NCBI GenBank assembly: GCA_964579765.1
Contig: CAZOIK010000475.1
Span: 1-21,790, forward strand
From: DATNBT01 sp964579765
GTDB taxonomy: Bacteria; Acidobacteriota; Vicinamibacteria; Vicinamibacterales; CAVVIG01
Reading direction: 5' to 3'
DNA length: 21,790 nucleotides
Shown one piece after another: positions 14,954-21,790 of this stretch. How positions within the stretch are numbered: position 1 is the first letter of the stretch; every line of letters begins with the position of its first letter. Below the pieces are notes generated by a model. That model was not told the DNA's origin. It did no database searches and saw nothing but the letters and a program-made list of their open reading frames with translations. A program made the translations under genes and the position numbers.

Positions 14954-15006
14954 CAGCCTTCTGCCTTTCGGAAGCCCCGATCGTTGATCGGTACAGGATT
15001 CCCCCT

Positions 15007-15024
15007 GGGTAAACTCCGTGTAAA
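15007..15024. promoter_or_regulatory. Second 7+4+7 direct repeat resembling the pit promoter repeat
   Basis: GGGTAAA-CTCC-GTGTAAA has the same half-site length, four-base spacer and TGTAAA core as the repeat at 9276-9293. It lies 54 bases upstream of the 71-residue gene on the minus strand. In that gene's direction it reads TTTACAC-GGAG-TTTACCC, which is the reverse of its orientation at DUF47-pit and the same as at glgC. No convincing -10 box follows. It may be a site for the same regulator or coincidence. Confidence 0.3.
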
Positions 15025-15043
15025 CGAACGTCGTGCGTACGCC

Positions 15044-16453
15044 CTACCGCAGGGATCCGGCCTGAAAACGCAGCGCTGACTGCTTCGCCTGGTAGGCATA
15101 GCGGGCGCTGGCCTGATCGATCTGCGCCTGCGTCTGGTTGAGCTGCGCCTGCGTGAACTCGACGATCGAGCTCAGCCCGAGGTTGTAGCGCTGCTGCGCG
15201 AGATCGAGCGCGTCGTTCGCCTGCATCACGAGCTGATTGGTGAGATCCACCTGCTGGTAACCGGTGCGCACCTGCACCCAGGCCAGCGTGACGTCGCGGG
15301 CGACGAGGTTCTCCAGATTGCGCAGCGTCTGATCGGCCACCTGCGCCTGGTACACCGCCTCGCTATGGCGCGCCGAGTAGAGGCCGCCGGTGAAGACGGG
15401 GACGCTGACGTTGAACCCGGCGGCCGCGTAGTGGTCGGTGAGCGCGTCGGCGCGAAACGGCGTCACACCGGCGGTGCCGACGGCCGAGACGGTCGGCAGC
15501 AGCAGGGCGCGCTCGGCCTCGGCGTACTTCGCGGCCGCCTGCGCCGACAGCCGCTCTGCCGCGACGTCCGGCCGGTCGCGCAGCGCCTGCGCGATCACGG
15601 TCGCCGCGTTGTCGTTCGACGGCGGCGTGAGCGGCTCGTCCATGAGGTCGTACTCGGTCGCCGCCGGCGTGCCCATGGCCGTGTTCAGCGCCGCGAACGC
15701 GCCCTGCACGTCGCCCTGCGCCTGCACGAGCAGCAGCTGCGCCTGGCTGAGGTTGACGCGCGCGAAGCTGAGATCGAGGCCCGACTTCAAGCCGCTGCTC
15801 GCGAGCGCCGACACCTGATCGACGACGAGCTGGCGCGTGTTGACCGTCTGCTGCGCGACGCGGAGCACCGCCTCCGCGCGCAGCGCGTCGAAGTAGGTCC
15901 GATCCACCTCGAGCAGTACTTCGGCGCGCGTCAGCGTGACGTCCTGATCCTGCGCGCTCGCGCGCAGCTTCTGCGTCTGCACCAGATCGCCGGTGCGGCC
16001 GAAGTCCGTCACGAGCTGCGTCGCCATGACGCCCGCGGCGAAGCGATCGTAGATGGACGGGTTGTTGAGCGCGCCGGCGGTGATGCGCGTGCCGTCGGGC
16101 GACGCCGCGGCGCCGGTCGCGTTGCCGAAGATCGCCGGCATGTACGCCGACCGCGCCTCGGTCACCGTCTGCTGCGCCGCCTGCGCGGCCGCCTGCGCGG
16201 CCAGGATGTCCGGATGGCCGGAGAGCGCGCGCTGCTCGGCGTCCTTCAGCGTCAGCCGCGCCAGCGGCGGCGTCGGCGCGGTCTGCGCGGGAGGCGTCTG
16301 CGCGTAGACCGACGTCGCCGCGGCCATGACGATCGCGACGAGCAGATGCAGGCCGGGCCTTTCAGGCCTGCTGTGGGGGCGGGCTTCAGCCGGCCTGCAT
16401 GCGTCCGCCCGAAGGCGGACCCCACATATTCCAGTGTTCACCTCGCCGCTCAT
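15044..16453 (-). CDS. TolC-family outer membrane efflux protein
   Basis: This 469-residue protein has two OEP (outer membrane efflux) domains. The first runs from about LTLKDAEQRALSGHPDILAA and the second from about VIAQALRDRPDVAAERLSAQ; long coiled-coil helices follow each, and the end reads QQRYNLGLSSIVEFTQAQLNQTQ. Such proteins form the trimeric outer membrane tunnel of tripartite pumps. The gene follows the RND pump with an ATGA overlap and completes the efflux operon. Its first 36 residues are unusual: a palindromic repeat of exactly 75 bases (25 codons) is read in frame between the start codon and the hydrophobic signal core (LHLLVAIVMAAATSVYAQ). The signal peptide thus has a long arginine-rich n-region. 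No good internal start exists closer to the hydrophobic core. Confidence 0.9.
   Translation of the reverse strand: MSGEVNTGICGVRLRADACRPAEARPHSRPERPGLHLLVAIVMAAATSVYAQTPPAQTAPTPPLARLTLKDAEQRALSGHPDILAAQAAAQAAQQTVTEARSAYMPAIFGNATGAAASPDGTRITAGALNNPSIYDRFAAGVMATQLVTDFGRTGDLVQTQKLRASAQDQDVTLTRAEVLLEVDRTYFDALRAEAVLRVAQQTVNTRQLVVDQVSALASSGLKSGLDLSFARVNLSQAQLLLVQAQGDVQGAFAALNTAMGTPAATEYDLMDEPLTPPSNDNAATVIAQALRDRPDVAAERLSAQAAAKYAEAERALLLPTVSAVGTAGVTPFRADALTDHYAAAGFNVSVPVFTGGLYSARHSEAVYQAQVADQTLRNLENLVARDVTLAWVQVRTGYQQVDLTNQLVMQANDALDLAQQRYNLGLSSIVEFTQAQLNQTQAQIDQASARYAYQAKQSALRFQAGSLR
16346..16420. repeat. REP-like palindromic element, copy 2, inside the TolC-like gene
   Basis: The outer arms ATGCAGGCCGG (16346-16356) and CCGGCCTGCAT (16390-16400) are perfect reverse complements. 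They enclose two smaller stems, GGCC-TTTCA-GGCC and GGCT-TC-AGCC. A further perfect stem follows, GTCCGCC-CGAA-GGCGGAC (16403-16420). The element shares GGCCTTTCAGGCCTGC with copy 1. Its 75 bases keep the reading frame of the TolC-like gene open and encode residues about 12-36. Confidence 0.75.
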
Positions 16454-19400
16454 CGTGTCTCCCCCGTGGCCGGTGCCGTCCGCCGATAGACGATCAGGTA
16501 GGCCGCCGGGACGATGAACACCGTCAGCACGACCGAGACCAGCAGGCCGCCGATGATCGCGCGCGCCAGCGGCGCGTACGCCTCGCTTCCGGTCCCGAGT
16601 TTGAGCGCCATCGGGATGAGGCCGATGATCGTGGCGAGCGAGGTCATCAGAATGGGCCGCAGACGGATGCGGCACGAGTTGACCACCGCGTCGAGCACCG
16701 TCATGCCGTCTTCCTGCAGGCGATGCGTGAACTCGACGATCAGGATGCTGTTCGACACGACCATCCCGACCATCATCAGCACGCCCATCAGCGACTGCAC
16801 GTTGAGCGTCGTCCCGGTGACGTAGAGCGCGATCAGCACGCCCGTCAGGCCGGTCGGCACGGCGAGCAGGATGAGGAACGGATCGATGAACGACCGGAAC
16901 TGCGCGACGAGAATCAGATACAGCAGCACGAGCGCGAGGCTGAGCCCCATCGCGAAGCTGCTGAACGACTGCTCCATGCCGTTGACCATGCCGCGGACGT
17001 CGACGCGCACGCCCGTGGGCAGCTTCGTCTTCGCCAGCAGGCCGCGGATGGACTTGGAGAGCGACCCGAGATCCTCGCTCGCGGGGTTCACGTAGATGTC
17101 CACCACGCGCCGGATCTGGTAGTGGTCGATTTCGGTCGGCGAGTTGATCGGCGTCACCTTGGTCACCGCGTCGAGCAGCGTCGGATCCTTCTCGTTCTCG
17201 CCGTGCAGCGGGATGCCGCGCAGGTCGAGCACGTTCCGGATCTTGTTCTCGGGATACTGCACGGTGAGCATGTAGTCGTTGCCCGTGCTCGGGTCGACCC
17301 AGAAGCTCGGCGCGATCATCTGATTCGACGTGAGCGCCGTGATGACGTTGTCCACGACCTCCTTCTGGTTCAACCCGAGATCGGCCGCGCGCTCGCGGTC
17401 GATGTCGAGGCGCAGCGACGGATAGTCGATGTCCTGCGGAATGTAGACGTCGCTCACGCCGCCCAGACGCTTGATCTGCCCGGCGAGGTCGGACGCCGAG
17501 TCGAACACGGCGTCGATGTCCGACCCGTTCAACTGCACGTCGATCGGCGCCGGCAGGCCCTGGTTGAGCACCGCGTCCACGATGCCGCCCGACTGGAAGT
17601 ACGCCGTCAGGTTCGGCAGCTCCTGCGCCATGGCCGTCCGCATCCGCGCCATGTACTCGTAGCTGCCGATCGCGTGCTTCTCTTTCAGCGCGACCTGAAT
17701 GGTGGCGGCGTGCGGACCCGCGTTGCTCGTGTAGAGCGCGGCCAGGTCGGGGACGACGCCGATGTTCGAGACGACGAGCTCGAGGTCCTTCGGATCGACG
17801 ACTTTGTGGACGAGCGCCTCGATCTTGTCCACGTCCGCCGTCGTCACCTCGATGCGGCTGCCCGAGGGCGCCTTGACGTTCATGACGAACTGGCCGGCGT
17901 CGGTGCGCGGGAAGAACGCCACGCCGAGGAAGGGATAGATGATGAGGCTCAGCCCGAACAGCGCCGTGATGGCGACGATGATGCGCCCCGGCGCCCGGAG
18001 GCCGATGCGGATCTTCCGCTCGTACCAGGCGAGCATCTGCTCGAACCTGTGGCTGAACGCCTGGTTGAAGCGCTCGCCGAACCCGCGCGGCGGCGGCGCG
18101 TCGGCGCCCGGCGCGTGGCCGGCCGCGTCGCCGTGGTGCGGCGTCGTCATGAACCGCGCGCAGAAGAGCGGCACGACGGTCATCGCGACGAAGTAGGACG
18201 CGAAGAGCGCCAGCACGACGGCCAGCGCGAGCGCGGAGAAGAGAAACCGGCTCACGCCGTAGAGGAACGTCACCGGGAAGAACACGATCGAACTCGTCAG
18301 CGTCGCGGCCAGCACGGCCATCGACACTTCCTCGCCGCCCTTCTCCGCCGCGACGGCCGGCGGCTCGCCCATTTCCAGGTGGCGGAAGATGTTCTCGAGC
18401 ACGATGACCGCGTTGTCGATGAGGCGCGAGAACACGAGCGCGAACCCGGCGAGGATCATCGTGTTGATGGAGCTGCCGCCCATGTAGAGCATGATGATCG
18501 CGGCGAGCACCGACATCGGAATCGCGAGGAAGACGCCGATCGTCGCGCGCATGCTGCCGAGGAAGATCAGCACCATCACGCCGGTGAGCACGAGGCCGAT
18601 GCTGCCCTCGTCTCCGAGCGTCTCGATGGCGTTCTTCACGAACTGCGACTGATCGAACACGACGTCGGTGACGAGCTGCTTCGGGATGTCGACGAGCCTG
18701 TCGACCGCGGACCTGATGCCGTTGACCACGGCGATGGTGTTCGTGTCGCCGCCCTGCTTGAGCACCGGAATGTAAGCCGATCGCTGGCCATCGACCTTCA
18801 CGACGTTGGTCTGAATCTGACTGCCGTCCTCGGCGTGGCCGACGTCGCTCACGCGCACCATCGAGCCGGAGTCGGTGGCCTTCAGCGGAATGCGGTTGAC
18901 GTCCGAGACGTTCCGCACCTGGCTGTTGGTGAACAGGTTGTAGTCGCGCGGGCCGATCTTCACGTCGCCCGACGGCAGAATCAGGTTGGCGCTGTTCACC
19001 GCGCGCACGACGTCCATCGGGCTCAGCTGATACGCCTGCAGCTTGTCCGGATCGACGTACACCATGATCTGCCGGTACTTCCCGCCGAAGATCGTCGGAA
19101 TCGAGGCGCCCGGCACGCCCGCGAGCTGGTTGCGGATCGTGAACTGGCCGATGTCGCGCAGCTGCGTCTCGCTGAGGCCTTCGCCTTTGAGCGTGATGAG
19201 CGCGACCGGCAGGCTCGACGCGTCGAACTTCTGCACGACCGGCGGCAGCGTGCCCGGCGGCAGCCGGCGGAGGTCCGCCATCGCGAGGTTCGAGATCTCG
19301 CTGACGTCGGCGTCGGCGCTCGTGCCCGGCTGGAAGAACACCTTGATGATGCTCACGCCCGCGAGCGAGCGGGACTCCATATGATCGATGCCCGACCCGA

Positions 19401-19611
19401 GCGTGAAGAACCGCTCGAAGCGGCCGGTGATGTCGGTCTCGATCTGCTCGGGCGGCATGCCGCTGTAGAACGTGGCGACGACGACCTGCGGGATGTTGAT
19501 GTCGGGAAACAGGTCCACCGGCATGCGGAACAGGCTGGTGAGCCCGACGACGATGACGATCAGGCAGACGACGATGATGAAGTACGGGTTGCGGAGGGAG
19601 AACCGCGACAT
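16450..19611 (-). CDS. RND-family efflux pump, inner membrane subunit
   Basis: This 1053-residue protein has the expected length and 12-helix plan of an AcrB/MMPL-like RND permease. It begins MSRFSLRNPYFIIVVCLIVIVVG, followed by the periplasmic domain with DLFPDINIPQVVV. The transmembrane segment SRLIDNAVIVLENIFRHLEMG corresponds to the proton-relay helix. It keeps one acidic residue and has asparagine where AcrB has a second aspartate, a variant common outside Proteobacteria. The C-terminal half repeats the fold (GVLMMVGMVVSNSILIVEFTHRLQEDG, then RLRPILMTSLATIIGLIPMAL). It uses the proton gradient to expel substrates. It is not of the CusA metal type, and the substrate is unknown. The ATG at 19611 overlaps the adapter's stop by one base. 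Confidence 0.95.
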   Translation of the reverse strand: MSRFSLRNPYFIIVVCLIVIVVGLTSLFRMPVDLFPDINIPQVVVATFYSGMPPEQIETDITGRFERFFTLGSGIDHMESRSLAGVSIIKVFFQPGTSADADVSEISNLAMADLRRLPPGTLPPVVQKFDASSLPVALITLKGEGLSETQLRDIGQFTIRNQLAGVPGASIPTIFGGKYRQIMVYVDPDKLQAYQLSPMDVVRAVNSANLILPSGDVKIGPRDYNLFTNSQVRNVSDVNRIPLKATDSGSMVRVSDVGHAEDGSQIQTNVVKVDGQRSAYIPVLKQGGDTNTIAVVNGIRSAVDRLVDIPKQLVTDVVFDQSQFVKNAIETLGDEGSIGLVLTGVMVLIFLGSMRATIGVFLAIPMSVLAAIIMLYMGGSSINTMILAGFALVFSRLIDNAVIVLENIFRHLEMGEPPAVAAEKGGEEVSMAVLAATLTSSIVFFPVTFLYGVSRFLFSALALAVVLALFASYFVAMTVVPLFCARFMTTPHHGDAAGHAPGADAPPPRGFGERFNQAFSHRFEQMLAWYERKIRIGLRAPGRIIVAITALFGLSLIIYPFLGVAFFPRTDAGQFVMNVKAPSGSRIEVTTADVDKIEALVHKVVDPKDLELVVSNIGVVPDLAALYTSNAGPHAATIQVALKEKHAIGSYEYMARMRTAMAQELPNLTAYFQSGGIVDAVLNQGLPAPIDVQLNGSDIDAVFDSASDLAGQIKRLGGVSDVYIPQDIDYPSLRLDIDRERAADLGLNQKEVVDNVITALTSNQMIAPSFWVDPSTGNDYMLTVQYPENKIRNVLDLRGIPLHGENEKDPTLLDAVTKVTPINSPTEIDHYQIRRVVDIYVNPASEDLGSLSKSIRGLLAKTKLPTGVRVDVRGMVNGMEQSFSSFAMGLSLALVLLYLILVAQFRSFIDPFLILLAVPTGLTGVLIALYVTGTTLNVQSLMGVLMMVGMVVSNSILIVEFTHRLQEDGMTVLDAVVNSCRIRLRPILMTSLATIIGLIPMALKLGTGSEAYAPLARAIIGGLLVSVVLTVFIVPAAYLIVYRRTAPATGETR

Positions 19612-20843
19612 TACTTGTCTCCCCCTGTGCTCGCGTCGACGAGCTTCGGCATCGCCGCCTGTCCGGGCTTCAGCTGCGCGCGGCTGCCGACGACGACCAG
19701 GTCGCCGGCCTTGAGGCCGCGCGTCACCTCGATGCGGTCCGCCGATTCGAGGCCGAGCGCGACCTTCCGCTCCTCGATCTTGCCCTGCGACTTCCCGTCG
19801 CCGCTCACGACGAGCGCGGTCGCCGCGCCGGCGTCGCCGCGATCGATCGCCTGCACGGGCGCGACGAGCGTGTCGCGCGACGCGTCGAGCAGCAGCGTCG
19901 CGTTCGCATACATCCCGGGCACGAGCTCGAGATTCGGATTCGGCACGTCCACCTCGACGCGCATCGTCCGGGTATCGGTGTCGAGGCGATCCGAGAAGCG
20001 CGCGACCTTGCCATTGACCGTCTTGTTGAGCGCCTGCACGTCCACGGCCACCGGCTCGCCGAGGTGAATGCGCGACACGGCCGACTCGGGCACCGGGATG
20101 ACGAGGCGCAACAGGTCGTTCTGCGACAGGCGCACGAGCGGCATCGCCTGCGACTGCGACGAGGTGCCGGCCTGGATCATCGCGCCGGTGTCCGCGTAGC
20201 GGTGCGTGATGACGCCGGTGAAGGGCGCCGTGATGCGCGAGTAGTCGAAGAGCGTCTGCGTGCGGCTCTGGCCGGCCTTCGCGACCTCGAGCTGCTCCTT
20301 CGCCGCGGCGAGCGCCGCTCGCGCCGTCGAGACCTGCGCCTCTGTCACCCTGTCGCTGCCGGTCGACTCGTCCACGTCCTGCTGCGCGACCAGGTTGGGC
20401 CTGGCCTTGATGACGCCGCTCAAGCGCGTCGAGGCGAGGTGGGCGACCTGATGCGCGGACTGCGCGCGCTCGAGATCGGCCTGGGCGCGGTTGACCTCCT
20501 CGGCCGCGCGCTTCACCGCCGCCTCGTCCTGCTTCACCTGCTCCTGCAGTTCGGGGATCTCGAGCACCGCGAGCAGCTGGCCCGCCTTCACGCGGGATCC
20601 GAAGTCCACGTTGATCTCTTTCACATACCCGGCGACCTTGGCGTGGATTTCGATCTCCTGGTACGGACGGAACTCGGAGGGGATGGTGAGCGACTGCGCG
20701 ATGTCGCCACGCTCGATGCGCGCGACCGCCACGGTCGGCGCCGACGATTCCGCCGCGCGCACCCGTTCGCCCGATCCCGAACACGCCGCGGCACAGAGCG
20801 CCAGCGCCGCGGTCGGCGCCATGAAGAACACCCGACGACTCAT
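19611..20843 (-). CDS. RND efflux periplasmic adapter (membrane fusion lipoprotein)
   Basis: This 410-residue protein begins with a lipoprotein-type signal (MSRRVFFMAPTAALALCAAAC, lipid-modified cysteine about residue 21). The biotinyl-lipoyl half-motif (IHAKVAGYVKEINVDFGSRVKAGQLLAVLE) leads into a long coiled-coil hairpin, about KQDEAAVKRAAEE to QLEVAKAG. The second lipoyl half (FDYSRITAPFTGVITHRYADTGAMIQAG), a beta-barrel and a membrane-proximal domain follow. It links the RND pump to the TolC-like channel. GGAG lies six bases before the ATG at 20843, which overlaps the TGA of the preceding RraA-like gene (ATGA). Confidence 0.94.
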   Translation of the reverse strand: MSRRVFFMAPTAALALCAAACSGSGERVRAAESSAPTVAVARIERGDIAQSLTIPSEFRPYQEIEIHAKVAGYVKEINVDFGSRVKAGQLLAVLEIPELQEQVKQDEAAVKRAAEEVNRAQADLERAQSAHQVAHLASTRLSGVIKARPNLVAQQDVDESTGSDRVTEAQVSTARAALAAAKEQLEVAKAGQSRTQTLFDYSRITAPFTGVITHRYADTGAMIQAGTSSQSQAMPLVRLSQNDLLRLVIPVPESAVSRIHLGEPVAVDVQALNKTVNGKVARFSDRLDTDTRTMRVEVDVPNPNLELVPGMYANATLLLDASRDTLVAPVQAIDRGDAGAATALVVSGDGKSQGKIEERKVALGLESADRIEVTRGLKAGDLVVVGSRAQLKPGQAAMPKLVDASTGGDK

Positions 20844-21535
20844 TTGAGACTCCTGACAAGCGTGCGAAGCCCGTCGATTGAAAACCGGCCCGACCGGCAG
20901 AACTCGAGGACGTCCTGTTCCTTCTCTTTCATCTCCGCGACGGCGCCCGGCAACACCGGGACGAGCGACAGCGGCACCGACTGCAGACCGTTCGCGTCGC
21001 CGAACAGCAGATCGCCGCTCGCGATCTTGAGCCCGCCGATTTCGACCGGCCCGCCGAACTCCACGATGTGCGCGAACGCGTGCGACACGGCGACGCCGGT
21101 GGCGAACATCGACAGCCCCACGGTGTCGCAGACATGGGGGACGTCGCGCACCGATCCGTTCGTCGCGTACGCCTCGCAGCCGAGCGCACACAGGATGCTG
21201 CCGTGAACCGTGCCCACGAATCCGCCGAGCCCGGGGCGCTCGTCGATGTCCTCGACGACGACGAAGCGCGGCGCGGGCACGCTGACGATGTAGTTCCACA
21301 TGTCGGTGCGATCGTGTTTGTGATGGCCGACCGGCGGGGGCGACGAACAGCGGATCCGCGCGGGGCCGGCGTAGCCGACGGCCGGCGGCCGCGACGGACA
21401 CAGACTCCGGATCGACGCGTCCGCGAATCCCTCGTTGCGGAGACGCACGTCGAACGTCTCGATGGCGTTCGCGAGCGCGGCGCCGTCGAGCGCCCGCAGC
21501 GCATTCAGATCCAGTGATCCCTCGGCTGATCCCAC
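20840..21535 (-). CDS. RraA-like / HMG-CHA aldolase family protein
   Basis: This 231-residue protein matches the RraA/4-hydroxy-4-methyl-2-oxoglutarate aldolase family. It has GTVHGSILCALGCEAYATNGSVRDV, carrying the conserved Arg-Asp pair used for substrate and metal binding. It also has VSVGDxLFGDxNG-like VEIGGLKIASGDLLFGDANGLQSVP. Two positions that are usually Asp (TDG, DxDG) are Asn here, so aldolase activity is uncertain. Relatives either cleave 2-oxo-acids or, as RraA, inhibit RNase E. The start is GTG at 21535, with AAGGAGAGG just upstream. It heads the efflux operon through a four-base overlap with the adapter, an unusual partner for such a pump. Confidence 0.82.
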   Translation of the reverse strand: MGSAEGSLDLNALRALDGAALANAIETFDVRLRNEGFADASIRSLCPSRPPAVGYAGPARIRCSSPPPVGHHKHDRTDMWNYIVSVPAPRFVVVEDIDERPGLGGFVGTVHGSILCALGCEAYATNGSVRDVPHVCDTVGLSMFATGVAVSHAFAHIVEFGGPVEIGGLKIASGDLLFGDANGLQSVPLSLVPVLPGAVAEMKEKEQDVLEFCRSGRFSIDGLRTLVRSLK

Positions 21536-21554
21536 GGCCTCTCCTTCGGAATGT

Positions 21555-21609
21555 GTCGCACGGGCCCGTCAGGCCTGCGCGCCACGGCGGACCTGACGGT
21601 CCGCACGAC
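21555..21609. repeat. REP-like palindromic element, copy 3
   Basis: The left arm (21555-21578) and right arm (21587-21609) pair with a few mismatches around an eight-base loop. On the minus strand one arm reads GTCGTGCGGACCGTCAGG, close to copy 1's GTAGTGCGGACCTTCAGG. It lies between the partial gene at the right edge and the RraA-like gene, both on the minus strand, where it could end or weaken transcription. Confidence 0.65.
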
Positions 21610-21630
21610 GGTCAATCGCGTACGTGGTGT

Positions 21631-21790
21631 TTACGCGGAGAAGACGGCGGGCGGGCCGCGCAGCGGATCGGGCCCGTCCCAGCGCACGTGCCGCGCCGGC
21701 GCGAGCGCGTCGGGCAGCGCCTCGGCCTCGGCGCGGAGGACGTGGATCAGCGCGTGCGGCGTGGCGGGCGCGACCGCCAGCGGCGCGGCG
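21631..21790 (-). CDS. Hypothetical protein, C-terminal fragment (runs off the edge)
   Basis: The minus-strand frame is open from the window edge to a TAA at 21633-21631 and gives the last 52 residues. They include TPHALIHVLRAEAEALPDAL and end GPDPLRGPPAVFSA. The helix-then-proline-rich-tail composition looks like real coding sequence, and the gap to the next gene (95 bases) is filled mostly by the repeat. The family was not recognised. Confidence 0.5.
   Translation of the reverse strand, partial: AAPLAVAPATPHALIHVLRAEAEALPDALAPARHVRWDGPDPLRGPPAVFSA

Noticed and set aside
16450..19611. Assignment of the pump as a heavy-metal (CusA-type) exporter.
   Set aside because: The proton-relay helix and periplasmic segments match the hydrophobe/drug-type RND family, and no methionine metal relay was recognised.
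16399..20067. A plus-strand open frame of over 1200 codons opposite the RND pump and adapter genes.
   Set aside because: It is rich in Arg, His, Asp and Val without fold-like patterns, and it mirrors the codon bias of the real minus-strand genes. It is a high-GC shadow frame.
19612..20859. The N-terminal extension of the RND frame over the adapter gene, suggesting a 1469-residue fusion.
   Set aside because: The extension is out-of-frame sequence of the adapter gene. The typical RND start MSRFSLRNPYF at 19611 overlaps the adapter stop.

Overview
The window is a very GC-rich stretch of bacterial chromosome. It is Gram-negative: it carries a TonB-dependent receptor, a TolC-type outer membrane factor and an RND pump. 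The receptor had an N-terminal carboxypeptidase-regulatory-like domain, there are secreted proteins of unknown function, and palindromic 'GGCCTTCAGGCC'-type repeats are scattered between and inside genes. Together these suggest an Acidobacteriota genome, perhaps class Vicinamibacteria. That placement is inference from gene style; no rRNA or other marker gene is present. No tRNA, rRNA, CRISPR array or transposase gene was seen. No gene-free stretch exceeds 300 bases. The longest lies between about 5.91 and 6.11 kb.

Layout. 0-2.4 kb: the end of a tandem NTF2/SnoaL-like protein, then a crcB-DUF190 fluoride pair, a divergent nickel/cobalt-type transporter and a free-standing DsbD-alpha-like periplasmic domain. 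2.4-4.9 kb: a PhoB/PhoR-like two-component pair ending in a perfect hairpin. 4.9-5.9 kb: a secreted protein of unknown function. 6.0-7.55 kb: a formyltransferase (5' end apparently damaged) overlapping a polysaccharide deacetylase. 7.6-9.25 kb: a PiT phosphate transporter and its DUF47/PhoU-like partner. Their promoter carries an 18-bp direct repeat with the geometry of a Pho box. 9.3-12.2 kb: glgC (ADP-glucose pyrophosphorylase) and a GT22-type membrane glycosyltransferase. 12.2-14.6 kb: a TonB-dependent receptor interrupted by an in-frame TAG. 14.7-15.0 kb: a small hypothetical gene. 15.0-21.5 kb: a tightly overlapping minus-strand operon in the order RraA-like protein, lipoprotein membrane fusion protein, RND pump, TolC-like outer membrane factor. 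A further gene fragment runs off the right edge.

How the parts may work together. The PhoB/PhoR-like pair and the PiT/DUF47 operon, about 4.5 kb apart, could form a local phosphate-response unit. The Pho-box-like repeat sits 9 bases upstream of the PiT operon's -10 box, where activator-bound Pho boxes normally lie. The adapter, pump and outer membrane factor make a complete tripartite efflux system. The most unusual features are the nonsense codon in the receptor, the broken 5' end of the formyltransferase, and palindromic repeats that supply coding sequence: the C-terminus of the deacetylase and the N-terminus of the TolC-like protein.
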